From Mesorhizobium sp. M00.F.Ca.ET.216.01.1.1 (GTDB lineage Bacteria; Pseudomonadota; Alphaproteobacteria; Rhizobiales; Rhizobiaceae), in contig NZ_SADR02000012.1 of assembly GCF_004010325.2 (NCBI RefSeq), forward strand, positions 1 to 64,000: 64,000 nucleotides of DNA, read 5' to 3'. The notes below the pieces were generated by a model, which saw nothing but the letters and a program-made list of their open reading frames with translations, was not told the origin of the DNA and made no database searches. Below are positions 17,807 through 25,234 of this stretch, in pieces. The translations under genes were made by a program, and so were the position numbers. How positions within the stretch are numbered: position 1 is the stretch's first letter; each line of letters opens with the position of its first letter.

Positions 17807-17846
17807 CCTTCCCGGCATCCGGACCCGGTATCCGGACCGATCAAAT

Positions 17847-17864
17847 TCATTCGTATGCAAATGA
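17847..17864. promoter_or_regulatory. Palindromic operator candidate of the hydroxylase/reductase operon
   Basis: TCATTCGTATGCAAATGA is an imperfect 18-base palindrome, 82 bases before the FAD-subunit GTG and in an AT-rich island of a 285-base gap. It shares CAAATGATAT with the site between fpr and hyuA at the same offset from the core. Apart from this site and the tandem repeat I see no gene in the gap between the operon and pncA. Confidence 0.55.
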
Positions 17865-18050
17865 TATCAAGCCGGCTGAAATTGTCAAAGCCAGAGTTTT
17901 GCGCCGCTATCCACCCAAGCGAGGCCGGCACGCATTTGTTATGCCGTTGGAGGTTGACGCAGCCGGCCATCTGGTCAAGTTTCTGCATCCGGTCGCATCA
18001 GCGTTTTTTACTGGAGTCGGCGCCGGAGGTTGAGGAGAGAAGGAGACCCC

Positions 18051-18653
18051 ATGGCCGACGAAGCGCTTGTTGTCATCGACCTGCAGAACGACTTCTGCCC
18101 GGGCGGCGCGCTGGCGGTGGCCGGCGGCGACGAGATCGTGCCGCTGGTCAACGACCTGATCCGGCGGACGGAGCATGTTGTGCTGACGCAGGACTGGCAC
18201 CCTGCCGGCCATTCGAGCTTTGCCTCCAGCCATCCCGGAAAGCAGCCCTTCGAAACGATCGAGATGCCTTATGGCCAGCAGACGCTGTGGCCGGACCATT
18301 GCATCCAGGGCAGCCTGGGTTCGGATTTCCACTCAGGCCTCGCCTGGACCAAGGCCGAACTGGTGGTCCGCAAGGGGTTTCGCCCGGCGATCGACAGCTA
18401 TTCGGCGTTCTTCGAGAACGACCGGACGACGCCGACCGGCCTTGCCGGCTATCTGAGGGAGCGCGGCATCGACACGCTGACCCTGGTCGGCCTGGCGACC
18501 GACTTCTGCGTCGCCTTTTCGGCGCTCGATTCGATAAAGCACGGCTTCAGGACAAGTGTGCGGCTCGATGCCTGCCGCGGCATCGATCTCAACGGCTCGC
18601 TCGAGACGATGCTGAACCAGATGCGCGATGCCGGCGTGACGCTGGTGTCGTGA
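18051..18653 (+). CDS. pncA: Nicotinamidase
   Basis: A 200-residue isochorismatase-fold hydrolase that converts nicotinamide to nicotinate and ammonia in NAD salvage. The catalytic set is visible: VVIDLQNDFCPGGA with the Asp near residue 9, the metal-binding TQDWHPAGHSSF near 47-58, HCIQGSLGSDFH, and the nucleophilic Cys in GLATDFCVAFS near 145. The ATG at 18051 is preceded by AGGAGA. It is separated by intergenic sequence from the divergent hydroxylase operon. A nicotinate-producing enzyme beside a nicotinate-type hydroxylase/reductase operon is suggestive, as is pncB at 26.9 kb. Confidence 0.93.
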   Translation: MADEALVVIDLQNDFCPGGALAVAGGDEIVPLVNDLIRRTEHVVLTQDWHPAGHSSFASSHPGKQPFETIEMPYGQQTLWPDHCIQGSLGSDFHSGLAWTKAELVVRKGFRPAIDSYSAFFENDRTTPTGLAGYLRERGIDTLTLVGLATDFCVAFSALDSIKHGFRTSVRLDACRGIDLNGSLETMLNQMRDAGVTLVS

Positions 18654-18671
18654 TTTCGGAGTTCGTTTAAT

Positions 18672-18709
18672 TTTTGATATCGGGCTCCGAGTGAACCTCG
18701 ACATCAAAA
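18672..18709. repeat. Stem-loop after pncA
   Basis: TTTTGATATCG (18672-18682) pairs with CGACATCAAAA (18699-18709), 10 of 11 positions, around a 16-base loop. It starts 19 bases after the pncA stop and may end or protect that transcript. Confidence 0.45.
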
Positions 18710-18740
18710 CGGTACTAGAAATCAACAACTTGCTAGTGCC

Positions 18741-18795
18741 CCTCGATTCTGAAATTGCCCCTGATATCGAACTCATGCGAATTTTCAGAATCGGG
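18741..18795. repeat. Second stem-loop between pncA and the antiporter gene
   Basis: Arms CCTCGATTCTGAAATT (18741-18756) and AATTTTCAGAATCGGG (18780-18795) pair over most of 16 bases. It lies directly ahead of the antiporter reading frame, so it may act in the leader of that mRNA or be a dispersed palindrome. Confidence 0.45.
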
Positions 18796-18848
18796 ATATT
18801 AAGTTGAACATCGCCAATCGCATCCGACAGGATTTCAGAGGGGGCTCC

Positions 18849-20279
18849 ATGCGGTTTGCGGCGGCGTTGACGGCGGGTGCTGCAATGGCTGCCGCAATGC
18901 TGTTCCCGGGCGCAGCTATGGCGGCGCAAGGGCACGAGTTGGCGGGCGAAGCGATGTCGCTGTGGTGGGCGCTGCCCTTTGTCGGCCTGCTGCTGTCGAT
19001 CGCCACCGGGCCTTTGCTGTTCCACCATGTCTGGGAACACCATTACGGCAAGATCACCATCTTCTGGGCAGCACTGGTGGTTGTGCCGCTGGTAGTCGCC
19101 TTTGGCGGTTCTTCGGCCACGCAGGCAGTGCTGCATACGCTGCTCACCGAATACATGTCGTTCATCATCCTTTTGTTCGCGCTGTTCACCATTTCGGGCG
19201 GCGTCCTTGTCGCCGGCAACATCCATGGCACGCCGCTGGTGAATGCCGGGCTGCTGCTGGTCGGCGCGCTGCTTGCCTCCGTCATCGGAACAACCGGTGC
19301 CTCGATGATCATGATCCGGCCGATCATCCGCGCCAACGACAACCGGCCGTTCAACGCCCATGTCATCATCTTCTTCATTTTCCTGGTCGCCAACATCGGC
19401 GGCTCGCTGACACCCTTGGGCGACCCGCCGCTATTCGTCGGCTTCCTGCGTGGCGTCGACTTCTTCTGGACGACTGCGAACCTCTATCGGGAGACACTTT
19501 TCGTCGGCGGCCTCGTGCTAGCCGTTTTCCTGGTGATAGACATCATCATGCATCGCCGCGAAGCTGGCGCCCCGAAGATCAAGGATCCGACGCCTGACAG
19601 CAAAGTGCGCATTCGCGGCCTGCCCAATATTCCGCTGCTGGCCGGGGTGATCGGCGCGATCCTGCTTTCCGCCTCATGGAAGCCGGGCGTAAGCTATTCC
19701 GTCCTCGGCATCAGTCTCGAACTGCAGAACCTGGTGCGCGACGCCATCATCCTGGCGCTTGCCTTCCTTTCGCTTGCTGTCTCGCGCCAGGAGTACCGGA
19801 AGGCGAACGGCTTCAACTGGGCGCCAATTGCCGAGGTGGCGAAACTGTTCGCCGGCATATTCATCTGCATCGTGCCGGTCATTGCCATCCTCAGGGCCGG
19901 CCTGGACGGTGCGCTGGCGCCGCTGGTTGCGCTCGTCACCGCGCCTTCGGGCGAGCCCAACGACCTTGCCTATTTCTGGCTGACCGGGGCGCTGTCATCC
20001 TTCCTCGACAATGCGCCGACCTATCTGGTGTTCTTTGAGCTCGCCGGCGGCGACCCGCAGCATCTGATGACGGAATTCGCCTCGACGCTGGCGGCGATCT
20101 CGGCCGGTGCGGTGTTCATGGGTGCCAACACCTATGTCGGCAACGCGCCGAACTTCATGGTCTACGCCATCGCCAAACATCGCGGCGTGAAGATGCCGGG
20201 CTTCTTCGGCTACATGGCGTGGTCCGGCCTGGTGTTGATCCCGGCATTCTTGATCTCCGGTTTCCTGTTCTTCGGCTGA
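18849..20279 (+). CDS. Sodium:proton antiporter, NhaD/ion-transporter superfamily
   Basis: A membrane protein of 476 residues (491 if an upstream ATG at 18804 is used). It begins with a signal-like segment ending GAAMAAQG and then has about eleven hydrophobic spans. Ion-transporter motifs are GTTGASMIMIRP, NIGGSLTPLGDPPLFVGF, and the C-terminal SSFLDNAPTYLVFF with MGANTYVGNAPNFMV, as in NhaD-type Na+/H+ antiporters. A long N-terminal hydrophobic leader is common in that family. I prefer the ATG at 18849, after GAGGGGG, because the leader then starts MRFAAALTAG. Its stop codon abuts the livF stop from the other strand (TGATCA). The real ion and any link with neighbouring genes are not known. 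Confidence 0.85.
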   Translation: MRFAAALTAGAAMAAAMLFPGAAMAAQGHELAGEAMSLWWALPFVGLLLSIATGPLLFHHVWEHHYGKITIFWAALVVVPLVVAFGGSSATQAVLHTLLTEYMSFIILLFALFTISGGVLVAGNIHGTPLVNAGLLLVGALLASVIGTTGASMIMIRPIIRANDNRPFNAHVIIFFIFLVANIGGSLTPLGDPPLFVGFLRGVDFFWTTANLYRETLFVGGLVLAVFLVIDIIMHRREAGAPKIKDPTPDSKVRIRGLPNIPLLAGVIGAILLSASWKPGVSYSVLGISLELQNLVRDAIILALAFLSLAVSRQEYRKANGFNWAPIAEVAKLFAGIFICIVPVIAILRAGLDGALAPLVALVTAPSGEPNDLAYFWLTGALSSFLDNAPTYLVFFELAGGDPQHLMTEFASTLAAISAGAVFMGANTYVGNAPNFMVYAIAKHRGVKMPGFFGYMAWSGLVLIPAFLISGFLFFG

Positions 20280-20999
20280 TCACCCCACACCGACATAGCG
20301 GCGAACCGCTGAGGGATCGGCGCGCAGTTCCTCGACATCGACCGTCTCGCGGTTGCGGCCGTTCTCGATGAAGCAAACGCGGTCCGCGACGGACAGCACC
20401 GCATCGACCCGCTGCTCGACCAGGATGGTGGAGACGTTCAATTCGCGTAGCTTCGATACCGTGTCGCGGATTTTCGCAATCATCTGCGGCATCAGCCCTT
20501 CGGTCGGCTCGTCGAGCAGCAGCACCTGCGGTTCGAGGCACAGCGCCCGCGCCATCGCCAGCATCTGCTGCTCGCCGCCGGACAGCGTGCCCGAGCGCTG
20601 CCTGAGCCGCTGGCGCAGCAGCGGGAAGAGATCGAGCACGTTTTCGCGCGTCGTCTTGCCCTTGCCGCGCGCCATCAGCCCGATCTCGATATTTTCCGCC
20701 ACCGTCATCTCGGCAAACAGCCGCCTGCCCTGCGGCACATAAGCTACGCCGGCCTTCGGCACGTCATGCGCCGGCAGGTCGGTCAGTTCCTTGCCGTCGA
20801 GTCTGATCGAGCCGGCGCTCGGCGGAACCAACCCCATGATCGCCTTCAGCGTCGTCGTCTTGCCGGCGCCGTTGCGGCCGAACAGGCACAGCACCTCGCC
20901 TTTCTCCAGCACGAGATCGAGGCCGTAGAGCACCTGGACCTCGCCGTAGAAACAGTCGAGCCCGGAGATGGTCAGCGCCTTGGACCGTACCTCAGCCAT
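20280..20999 (-). CDS. livF: Branched-chain-amino-acid-type ABC transporter, ATPase LivF
   Basis: A 239-residue ABC ATPase with Walker A GRNGAGKTT near residue 37, signature LSGGEQQ, and Walker B VLLLDEPTEGL. The sequence has the LivF look (DVPKAGVAYVPQGRRLFAEMTV). The start ATG at 20999 overlaps the livG end by 8 bases, and upstream in-frame codons belong to livG. It is the last gene of a five-gene liv-type cluster. The cluster's substrate-binding protein is divergent enough that the substrate could be an amide or ring acid rather than a branched-chain amino acid. Its TGA forms TGATCA with the opposing antiporter stop. Confidence 0.9.
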   Translation of the reverse strand: MAEVRSKALTISGLDCFYGEVQVLYGLDLVLEKGEVLCLFGRNGAGKTTTLKAIMGLVPPSAGSIRLDGKELTDLPAHDVPKAGVAYVPQGRRLFAEMTVAENIEIGLMARGKGKTTRENVLDLFPLLRQRLRQRSGTLSGGEQQMLAMARALCLEPQVLLLDEPTEGLMPQMIAKIRDTVSKLRELNVSTILVEQRVDAVLSVADRVCFIENGRNRETVDVEELRADPSAVRRYVGVG

Positions 21000-21720
21000 G
21001 GGTTGCTCCGAGATAAGCATCCTGCACCTCGGCGTTGGCGCGGATCTGCTCGGGCGTGCCTTCGGCCAGAATCCTGCCGGCATTGAAGACGGTGATGCGG
21101 TCGGCGAGCTGCATGACCACCGGCATGTTGTGCTCGATCAGAAGCACCGTGGCGCTGTTGGCGATCTCGCGCACCAGCCCGATGAAGTTGTCGATTTCGC
21201 TGTCGGCCAGCCCCTGCGTCGGCTCATCGAGGATCAGCAGGCGGGGTTTCAGCGCCAGCCCCATTGCCACCTCCAGCAGGCGCTGATGGCCATAGGACAG
21301 GTGCCCGGCCTGCATGTGGGCGCGATCGGCAAGGCCGGTGCGCTCGAGCGCCGCCATGACGCCGGCATGCACGGCGCCCTTCGAGCGGCCGTCGGTCAGC
21401 GTGCGCTGCACCGGCAGCGCGACGTTGTCGTAGGCGGTGAGATTGGCGAAGACGCTGGTGATCTGGAAGGTGTAGGCGACGCCGAGGCGAACCCTGGCGT
21501 AAGCAGGCAGACTGGTGATGTCGGCGCCGTCGAAAACGATCATGCCCGACGACGGCTGGATGCGGCCGCTGACCAGGCTGACGAAGGTGGTCTTGCCGGC
21601 GCCATTGGGGCCGATGACAGCGCGGATCTCGCCCGGCATGAGCGCGAAGTCGACGCCATCGACGGCGCGCAGGCCGCCGAAATTGCGGGACAGGCCTTTC
21701 GTCGTCAGCAGCGGCATCAT
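20992..21720 (-). CDS. livG: Branched-chain-amino-acid-type ABC transporter, ATPase LivG
   Basis: A 242-residue ATPase with Walker A GPNGAGKTT near residue 38, signature LSYGHQRLLE (LSYG in place of LSGG, common in LivG), and Walker B LLILDEPTQGL. The H-loop is LIEHNMPVVMQL. The start is the ATG at 21720, coupled to livM as ATGA; another in-frame ATG nine bases upstream is possible. With LivF it energises the LivH/LivM permease. Confidence 0.9.
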   Translation of the reverse strand: MMPLLTTKGLSRNFGGLRAVDGVDFALMPGEIRAVIGPNGAGKTTFVSLVSGRIQPSSGMIVFDGADITSLPAYARVRLGVAYTFQITSVFANLTAYDNVALPVQRTLTDGRSKGAVHAGVMAALERTGLADRAHMQAGHLSYGHQRLLEVAMGLALKPRLLILDEPTQGLADSEIDNFIGLVREIANSATVLLIEHNMPVVMQLADRITVFNAGRILAEGTPEQIRANAEVQDAYLGATHG

Positions 21721-22679
21721 GGCAGCCATCCAAGCCAGCGTTGACGGATGGTGCCAAGAATACCCTTGGGGAAGAAGAGCACCAGCAGGATAAGCGCGAT
21801 GCCGACGATCAACAGATAGGCCGAGGTATAGCCGCTGGTGACGTCGACGACATAGTACATGAACAGCGTGCCGATCAGCGGACCGAGCGTGGTGGCGATA
21901 CCGCCGAGCAACACCCAGAGCAGCGGCAAGATGGAATATTGCACCGAGGCGAAGCTCGAGCCGACATAGCCGAACAGCAAGGCATAGGCGGCGCCCGAAG
22001 CCGCGCAGATGGCGCCGGAGACGACGACTGCGGCGAGCTTGTTGGAGAACGTGTCGTAGCCGAGCATTTTCGTGCGTCCCTCGTTCTCGCGGATGGCGAC
22101 CAGCACACGGCCATATCTGGAGCGGACGATGGCGAGGGTCACCAGCAGCACGATCGAAAACAGCGCCAGAGCGCTCATGTAGCGCACGGTCGGGTTGGTG
22201 AGGTCGAGCGACGCGCTGCCGAGAACAAGAATGCGCGCCGGCTGCGGCACGACGAGGCCCTGATCGCCGCCGGTCCAAGCGGCGAAATAGAGGATGACGA
22301 GATAAAACACCTGCGCGAACATCATGGTGACGATCATGAAGGCGACGCCGGAAGTGCGCAGCGCCAACAAGCCGATCGCCAGCGCGAGAAGCGCGCCGCA
22401 GGCAAGGCCTGCGGCGAAGGCGGCCGGCACGCTCCAGCCGAAATGGTAGACGGTGAGGCCGGCGCCATAGAGCCCGGCTGAAAAGAACATGGCGTGGCCG
22501 AGACTGAGCAGTCCGACATAGCCGAACAGCATGTTGTAGCCCATGGCGAAGACCGCCAGCACCATGATGCGGGCGAGCAGGCCGTGATGATACGCCGGCA
22601 GGACGAAGCTCAAGGCGAAAAGCAGCGCAATGACGCCAAGATGCAGGGCGTAGGCTTTTGCCGGCGAAGCTTCGCTCAT
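21717..22679 (-). CDS. livM: Branched-chain-amino-acid-type ABC transporter, permease LivM
   Basis: A 320-residue inner-membrane permease with about nine hydrophobic spans and the LivM signature GYNMLFGYVGLLSLGHAMFF near 47-66. A second marker is the cytoplasmic coupling region with IRENEGRTKMLGYDTFSNKL. Start and stop overlap livH and livG by 4 bases each. Forms the channel with LivH. Confidence 0.9.
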   Translation of the reverse strand: MSEASPAKAYALHLGVIALLFALSFVLPAYHHGLLARIMVLAVFAMGYNMLFGYVGLLSLGHAMFFSAGLYGAGLTVYHFGWSVPAAFAAGLACGALLALAIGLLALRTSGVAFMIVTMMFAQVFYLVILYFAAWTGGDQGLVVPQPARILVLGSASLDLTNPTVRYMSALALFSIVLLVTLAIVRSRYGRVLVAIRENEGRTKMLGYDTFSNKLAAVVVSGAICAASGAAYALLFGYVGSSFASVQYSILPLLWVLLGGIATTLGPLIGTLFMYYVVDVTSGYTSAYLLIVGIALILLVLFFPKGILGTIRQRWLGWLP

Positions 22680-23557
22680 CGCGATGACGTCCCGAACAGG
22701 CCTTGCGGCCGAAACACCAGCACCATGGCGACGAGAAGGGTGGCGATGATCTTGGCCAGCGTCGGCGAAAAGAACACCGAGATGATGCCATCCGACAAGC
22801 CGATCAGCACCGCGGCGACCACGGTGCCGCGCAGCGAGCCGAGGCCGCCGATGATGACGACGATGAAGGACAGGAGCAGCGGGTCCTGCCCCATCAGGTA
22901 ATGCGCCTGGCTGATCGGCACGATCAGCACCGCGGCCACCGCCGCCAGCATGGCGCCGAACGCGAAGACGCCGGCATAGACGCGCTCCACCGGAATGCCG
23001 AAGGCTTGTGCGGTCTCGCGATCATACTGGGTGGCGCGCATGACGAGGCCGATTTTCGTGCGCGTCAGCACCAGCCAGGTCGCGATAAGCAGAAATGCGG
23101 ACGCGGCGATGATCGATAGCTTGTAGCCGGAATAGCCGAACCACGGCAAAAGGATGCGGTAGCTGAATGGCGCCTCCACCGGGCGCGCCTCTGGGCCGTA
23201 GAAGGTCAGTGCCAGTTGCTGGATGATGTAGAGCATGCCGATGGTGGCGACGATGGTGGCTTCGGGATTGTAGTTCAGCCGGCGCAGCACCAGCCGTTCG
23301 GCGACCAGAGCGATCAGGCCGACGATCAGCGGCGCCAGCACCAGCGCGGCCAGGAAGCCGAGCGCCGGATGGTCCGATATCGCCGTTGAGATCGCCCAGG
23401 CGAGCACCGCGCCCAGCATGAAGAACTCACCATGGGCGACATTGACGACGCGCATGACGCCGAACACCAGCGACAGGCCGAGCGCCGTCAGCGCCAGCAC
23501 GGCTGAGGTGACAAGGCCCTCGAGGGCGGCGAGGAGGAGGTGAGGTCCGAAGTGCAT
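22676..23557 (-). CDS. livH: Branched-chain-amino-acid-type ABC transporter, permease LivH
   Basis: A 293-residue permease with about eight hydrophobic spans. Landmarks are [21 protein letters not shown] (about 27-47) and the coupling segment [20 protein letters not shown]. It overlaps livM by 4 bases. A 226-base gap holding a palindromic repeat separates it from the upstream substrate-binding protein gene, so the two may be made at different levels from one transcript. Confidence 0.9.
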   Translation of the reverse strand: MHFGPHLLLAALEGLVTSAVLALTALGLSLVFGVMRVVNVAHGEFFMLGAVLAWAISTAISDHPALGFLAALVLAPLIVGLIALVAERLVLRRLNYNPEATIVATIGMLYIIQQLALTFYGPEARPVEAPFSYRILLPWFGYSGYKLSIIAASAFLLIATWLVLTRTKIGLVMRATQYDRETAQAFGIPVERVYAGVFAFGAMLAAVAAVLIVPISQAHYLMGQDPLLLSFIVVIIGGLGSLRGTVVAAVLIGLSDGIISVFFSPTLAKIIATLLVAMVLVFRPQGLFGTSSR

Positions 23558-23581
23558 CGATTACACGCCCGGTGCGAGACG

Positions 23582-23754
23582 CACCCCCCTCTGCCCTGCC
23601 CTCTTTGCCAAAACTTGGCATCTCCCCCTCAAGGGGGGAGATTGGCTGTCACCACCGCTTTCGCCAATCGCCAAGGTCGGCAGGCGGCCGCCTTCACAGG
23701 AACCGCCGATCTCTCCCCTTGAGGGGGAGATGTCCGGCAGGACAGAGGGGGGTG
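23582..23754. repeat. Palindromic dispersed repeat, copy 1 (inside the liv operon)
   Basis: The outer arms CACCCCCCTCTG (23582-23593) and CAGAGGGGGGTG (23743-23754) are perfect inverses. Inside are CATCTCCCCCTCAAGGGGGGAG and its counterpart CTCCCCTTGAGGGGGAGATG. The right arm includes GAGATGTCCGGCAGGACAGA, a string also found in the copies at 26670-26839 and 61410-62874. The element is non-coding and would fold into a long RNA hairpin between the binding-protein gene and livH. It explains most of the 226-base gap. Confidence 0.85.
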
Positions 23755-23783
23755 GCTTGGCGCTCACGCTTGAGTGGCCAAGC

Positions 23784-25088
23784 CTACAGCGCTTGCGTCG
23801 TATAATCCCCTTCCGGCTCGTAGAGGCCGTCCTCGATCTTGGTCTTGTGGACGACATTAAGTCTGCCGCCTTCGACCTTGGAGATGTTCTGGATACCGAA
23901 GCACTGGTGGATCTTGCCGTTGAAGGTCTTTGGTCCCTGCGGATGCTCAGGTCCTTCGGCGAACTCGGTCAAGGCCTCGGTCGCCTCGACCAGCTTGGTG
24001 CGGTCCTCCGGCCCCTTGTAGCCGGCATCCTCCATCGCCTTCTTGACGACGTAGAGCGTTTCCCAGCAGCCGAACATGTGCGCAGCGGTGGAGACGTCCT
24101 TCGGGTCGCCGACGGCGGCACCATTGTCGTCGATACCGACGGCGGCGCGATAGGCCTTCTGAGCAGGGGAATCATCCGGCTGCGCATAGCGCGGCGAGCC
24201 TTCCCAGAAATGGCTGCCATCGAGGAATTCGAGGCCGGGGCTGTTGATGTCGGTGGCTTCCAACGAATCGATGAAGCCGAACAGCTGCGGCCGGTTGGAG
24301 CCGTAGAATTCGCCCAGCTCCTTGACGAAGGTGAGCACCGCCGGGCCGACCATGACGTGGTAGATCACCTCGGTCTCGGCCGGGATCTGCGGGAAGTATT
24401 TGGTGAACGACGATTCCGTCGGCGGGATGGCGATCTGGGCGATGACTTCGGCGCCCTGCGCCTTCAGCGCCGGCGGCAGGTAGTCACGATGGTCGTAGCC
24501 GAAGGCGAAATCGGGAAAGATCTGCGTCACCTTCTTGCCGGCGTTGGCGGCGATCCACGGCGCCATCGACTGGATCTGGCTCTTCACGTCGGTGATGCCG
24601 GGCTGGAAGACATAGCGGTTCAACTTGGTCGAGGCGACATGGTGGCCTTCGCTGACGACGAAATAGGGGATCTTGGCTTCGCCGGCTGCCGGCGCCGAGC
24701 CGATGACGACATGCGAAAACAGCGTGCCGTAGACGATGTCGGTCTTGTGTTGGGTGGCGAACTTGCCGACCACTTCGGCGCCACGGCCCGGGTCTGTGCC
24801 GTCATCCTCGATGATCACCTCGACCGGCCGGCCGTTGATGCCGCCGGCATCGTTGATCGCCTTGACCGCGGCGGCGGTGGTCTTCTCGTACCAGCGGCCA
24901 TAGGCAGCGCCAATGCCGGTGCGGTGCGACTGGAAGCCAATCTTTATCGGTGCCGAGCTCTGCGCCTGGCTGTAGCGCACGAAGCCCGGCGCGACGGCAA
25001 GACCGGCGCCGGCGGCCAGGCCCTTCAGTGCCGTGCGGCGGGTGAAGCTGGTCTTGGAGAGATCGAAAAACCCATTCTTGTCAGTCAC
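23784..25088 (-). CDS. ABC transporter substrate-binding protein (LivK/urea-amide type)
   Basis: A 434-residue periplasmic binding protein. The N-terminus carries a twin-arginine-like signal, TRRTALKGLAAGAGLAVAPG, with a cut near SQAQS. The mature part starts PIKIGFQSHRTGIGAAYG and includes INDAGGINGRPVEVIIEDDG, the type I periplasmic-binding fold of the LivJ/AmiC/UrtA group. Use of a Tat-type signal is common for rhizobial members. It is the first gene of the liv-type operon. A palindrome of the proposed heterocycle regulon lies at 25162-25179, 74 bases upstream. I therefore infer a ring-containing or amide substrate, not necessarily leucine. Confidence 0.88.
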   Translation of the reverse strand: MTDKNGFFDLSKTSFTRRTALKGLAAGAGLAVAPGFVRYSQAQSSAPIKIGFQSHRTGIGAAYGRWYEKTTAAAVKAINDAGGINGRPVEVIIEDDGTDPGRGAEVVGKFATQHKTDIVYGTLFSHVVIGSAPAAGEAKIPYFVVSEGHHVASTKLNRYVFQPGITDVKSQIQSMAPWIAANAGKKVTQIFPDFAFGYDHRDYLPPALKAQGAEVIAQIAIPPTESSFTKYFPQIPAETEVIYHVMVGPAVLTFVKELGEFYGSNRPQLFGFIDSLEATDINSPGLEFLDGSHFWEGSPRYAQPDDSPAQKAYRAAVGIDDNGAAVGDPKDVSTAAHMFGCWETLYVVKKAMEDAGYKGPEDRTKLVEATEALTEFAEGPEHPQGPKTFNGKIHQCFGIQNISKVEGGRLNVVHKTKIEDGLYEPEGDYTTQAL

Positions 25089-25161
25089 GGCAGTTCCCCT
25101 TGTTTTTGAGTTTTAACCAATGGCTGTAGCGAAGCGGACCACCCCGGCAGGATGGCGAAAA

Positions 25162-25179
25162 TTGCATGTATACAAACTA
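25162..25179. promoter_or_regulatory. Palindromic operator candidate of the liv-type operon
   Basis: TTGCATGTATACAAACTA is centred on GTATAC with the perfect core TGTATACA. Its right half (TACAAA) matches the sites at 6745 and 17847, its left half less well. It lies 74 bases before the binding-protein gene, where a repressor site would be expected. Confidence 0.5.
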
Positions 25180-25234
25180 AATCACCAAAGCCCTGATGTG
25201 GCAAGCGGGCTTCCCCTGAGGTAGCGACCTTGTC

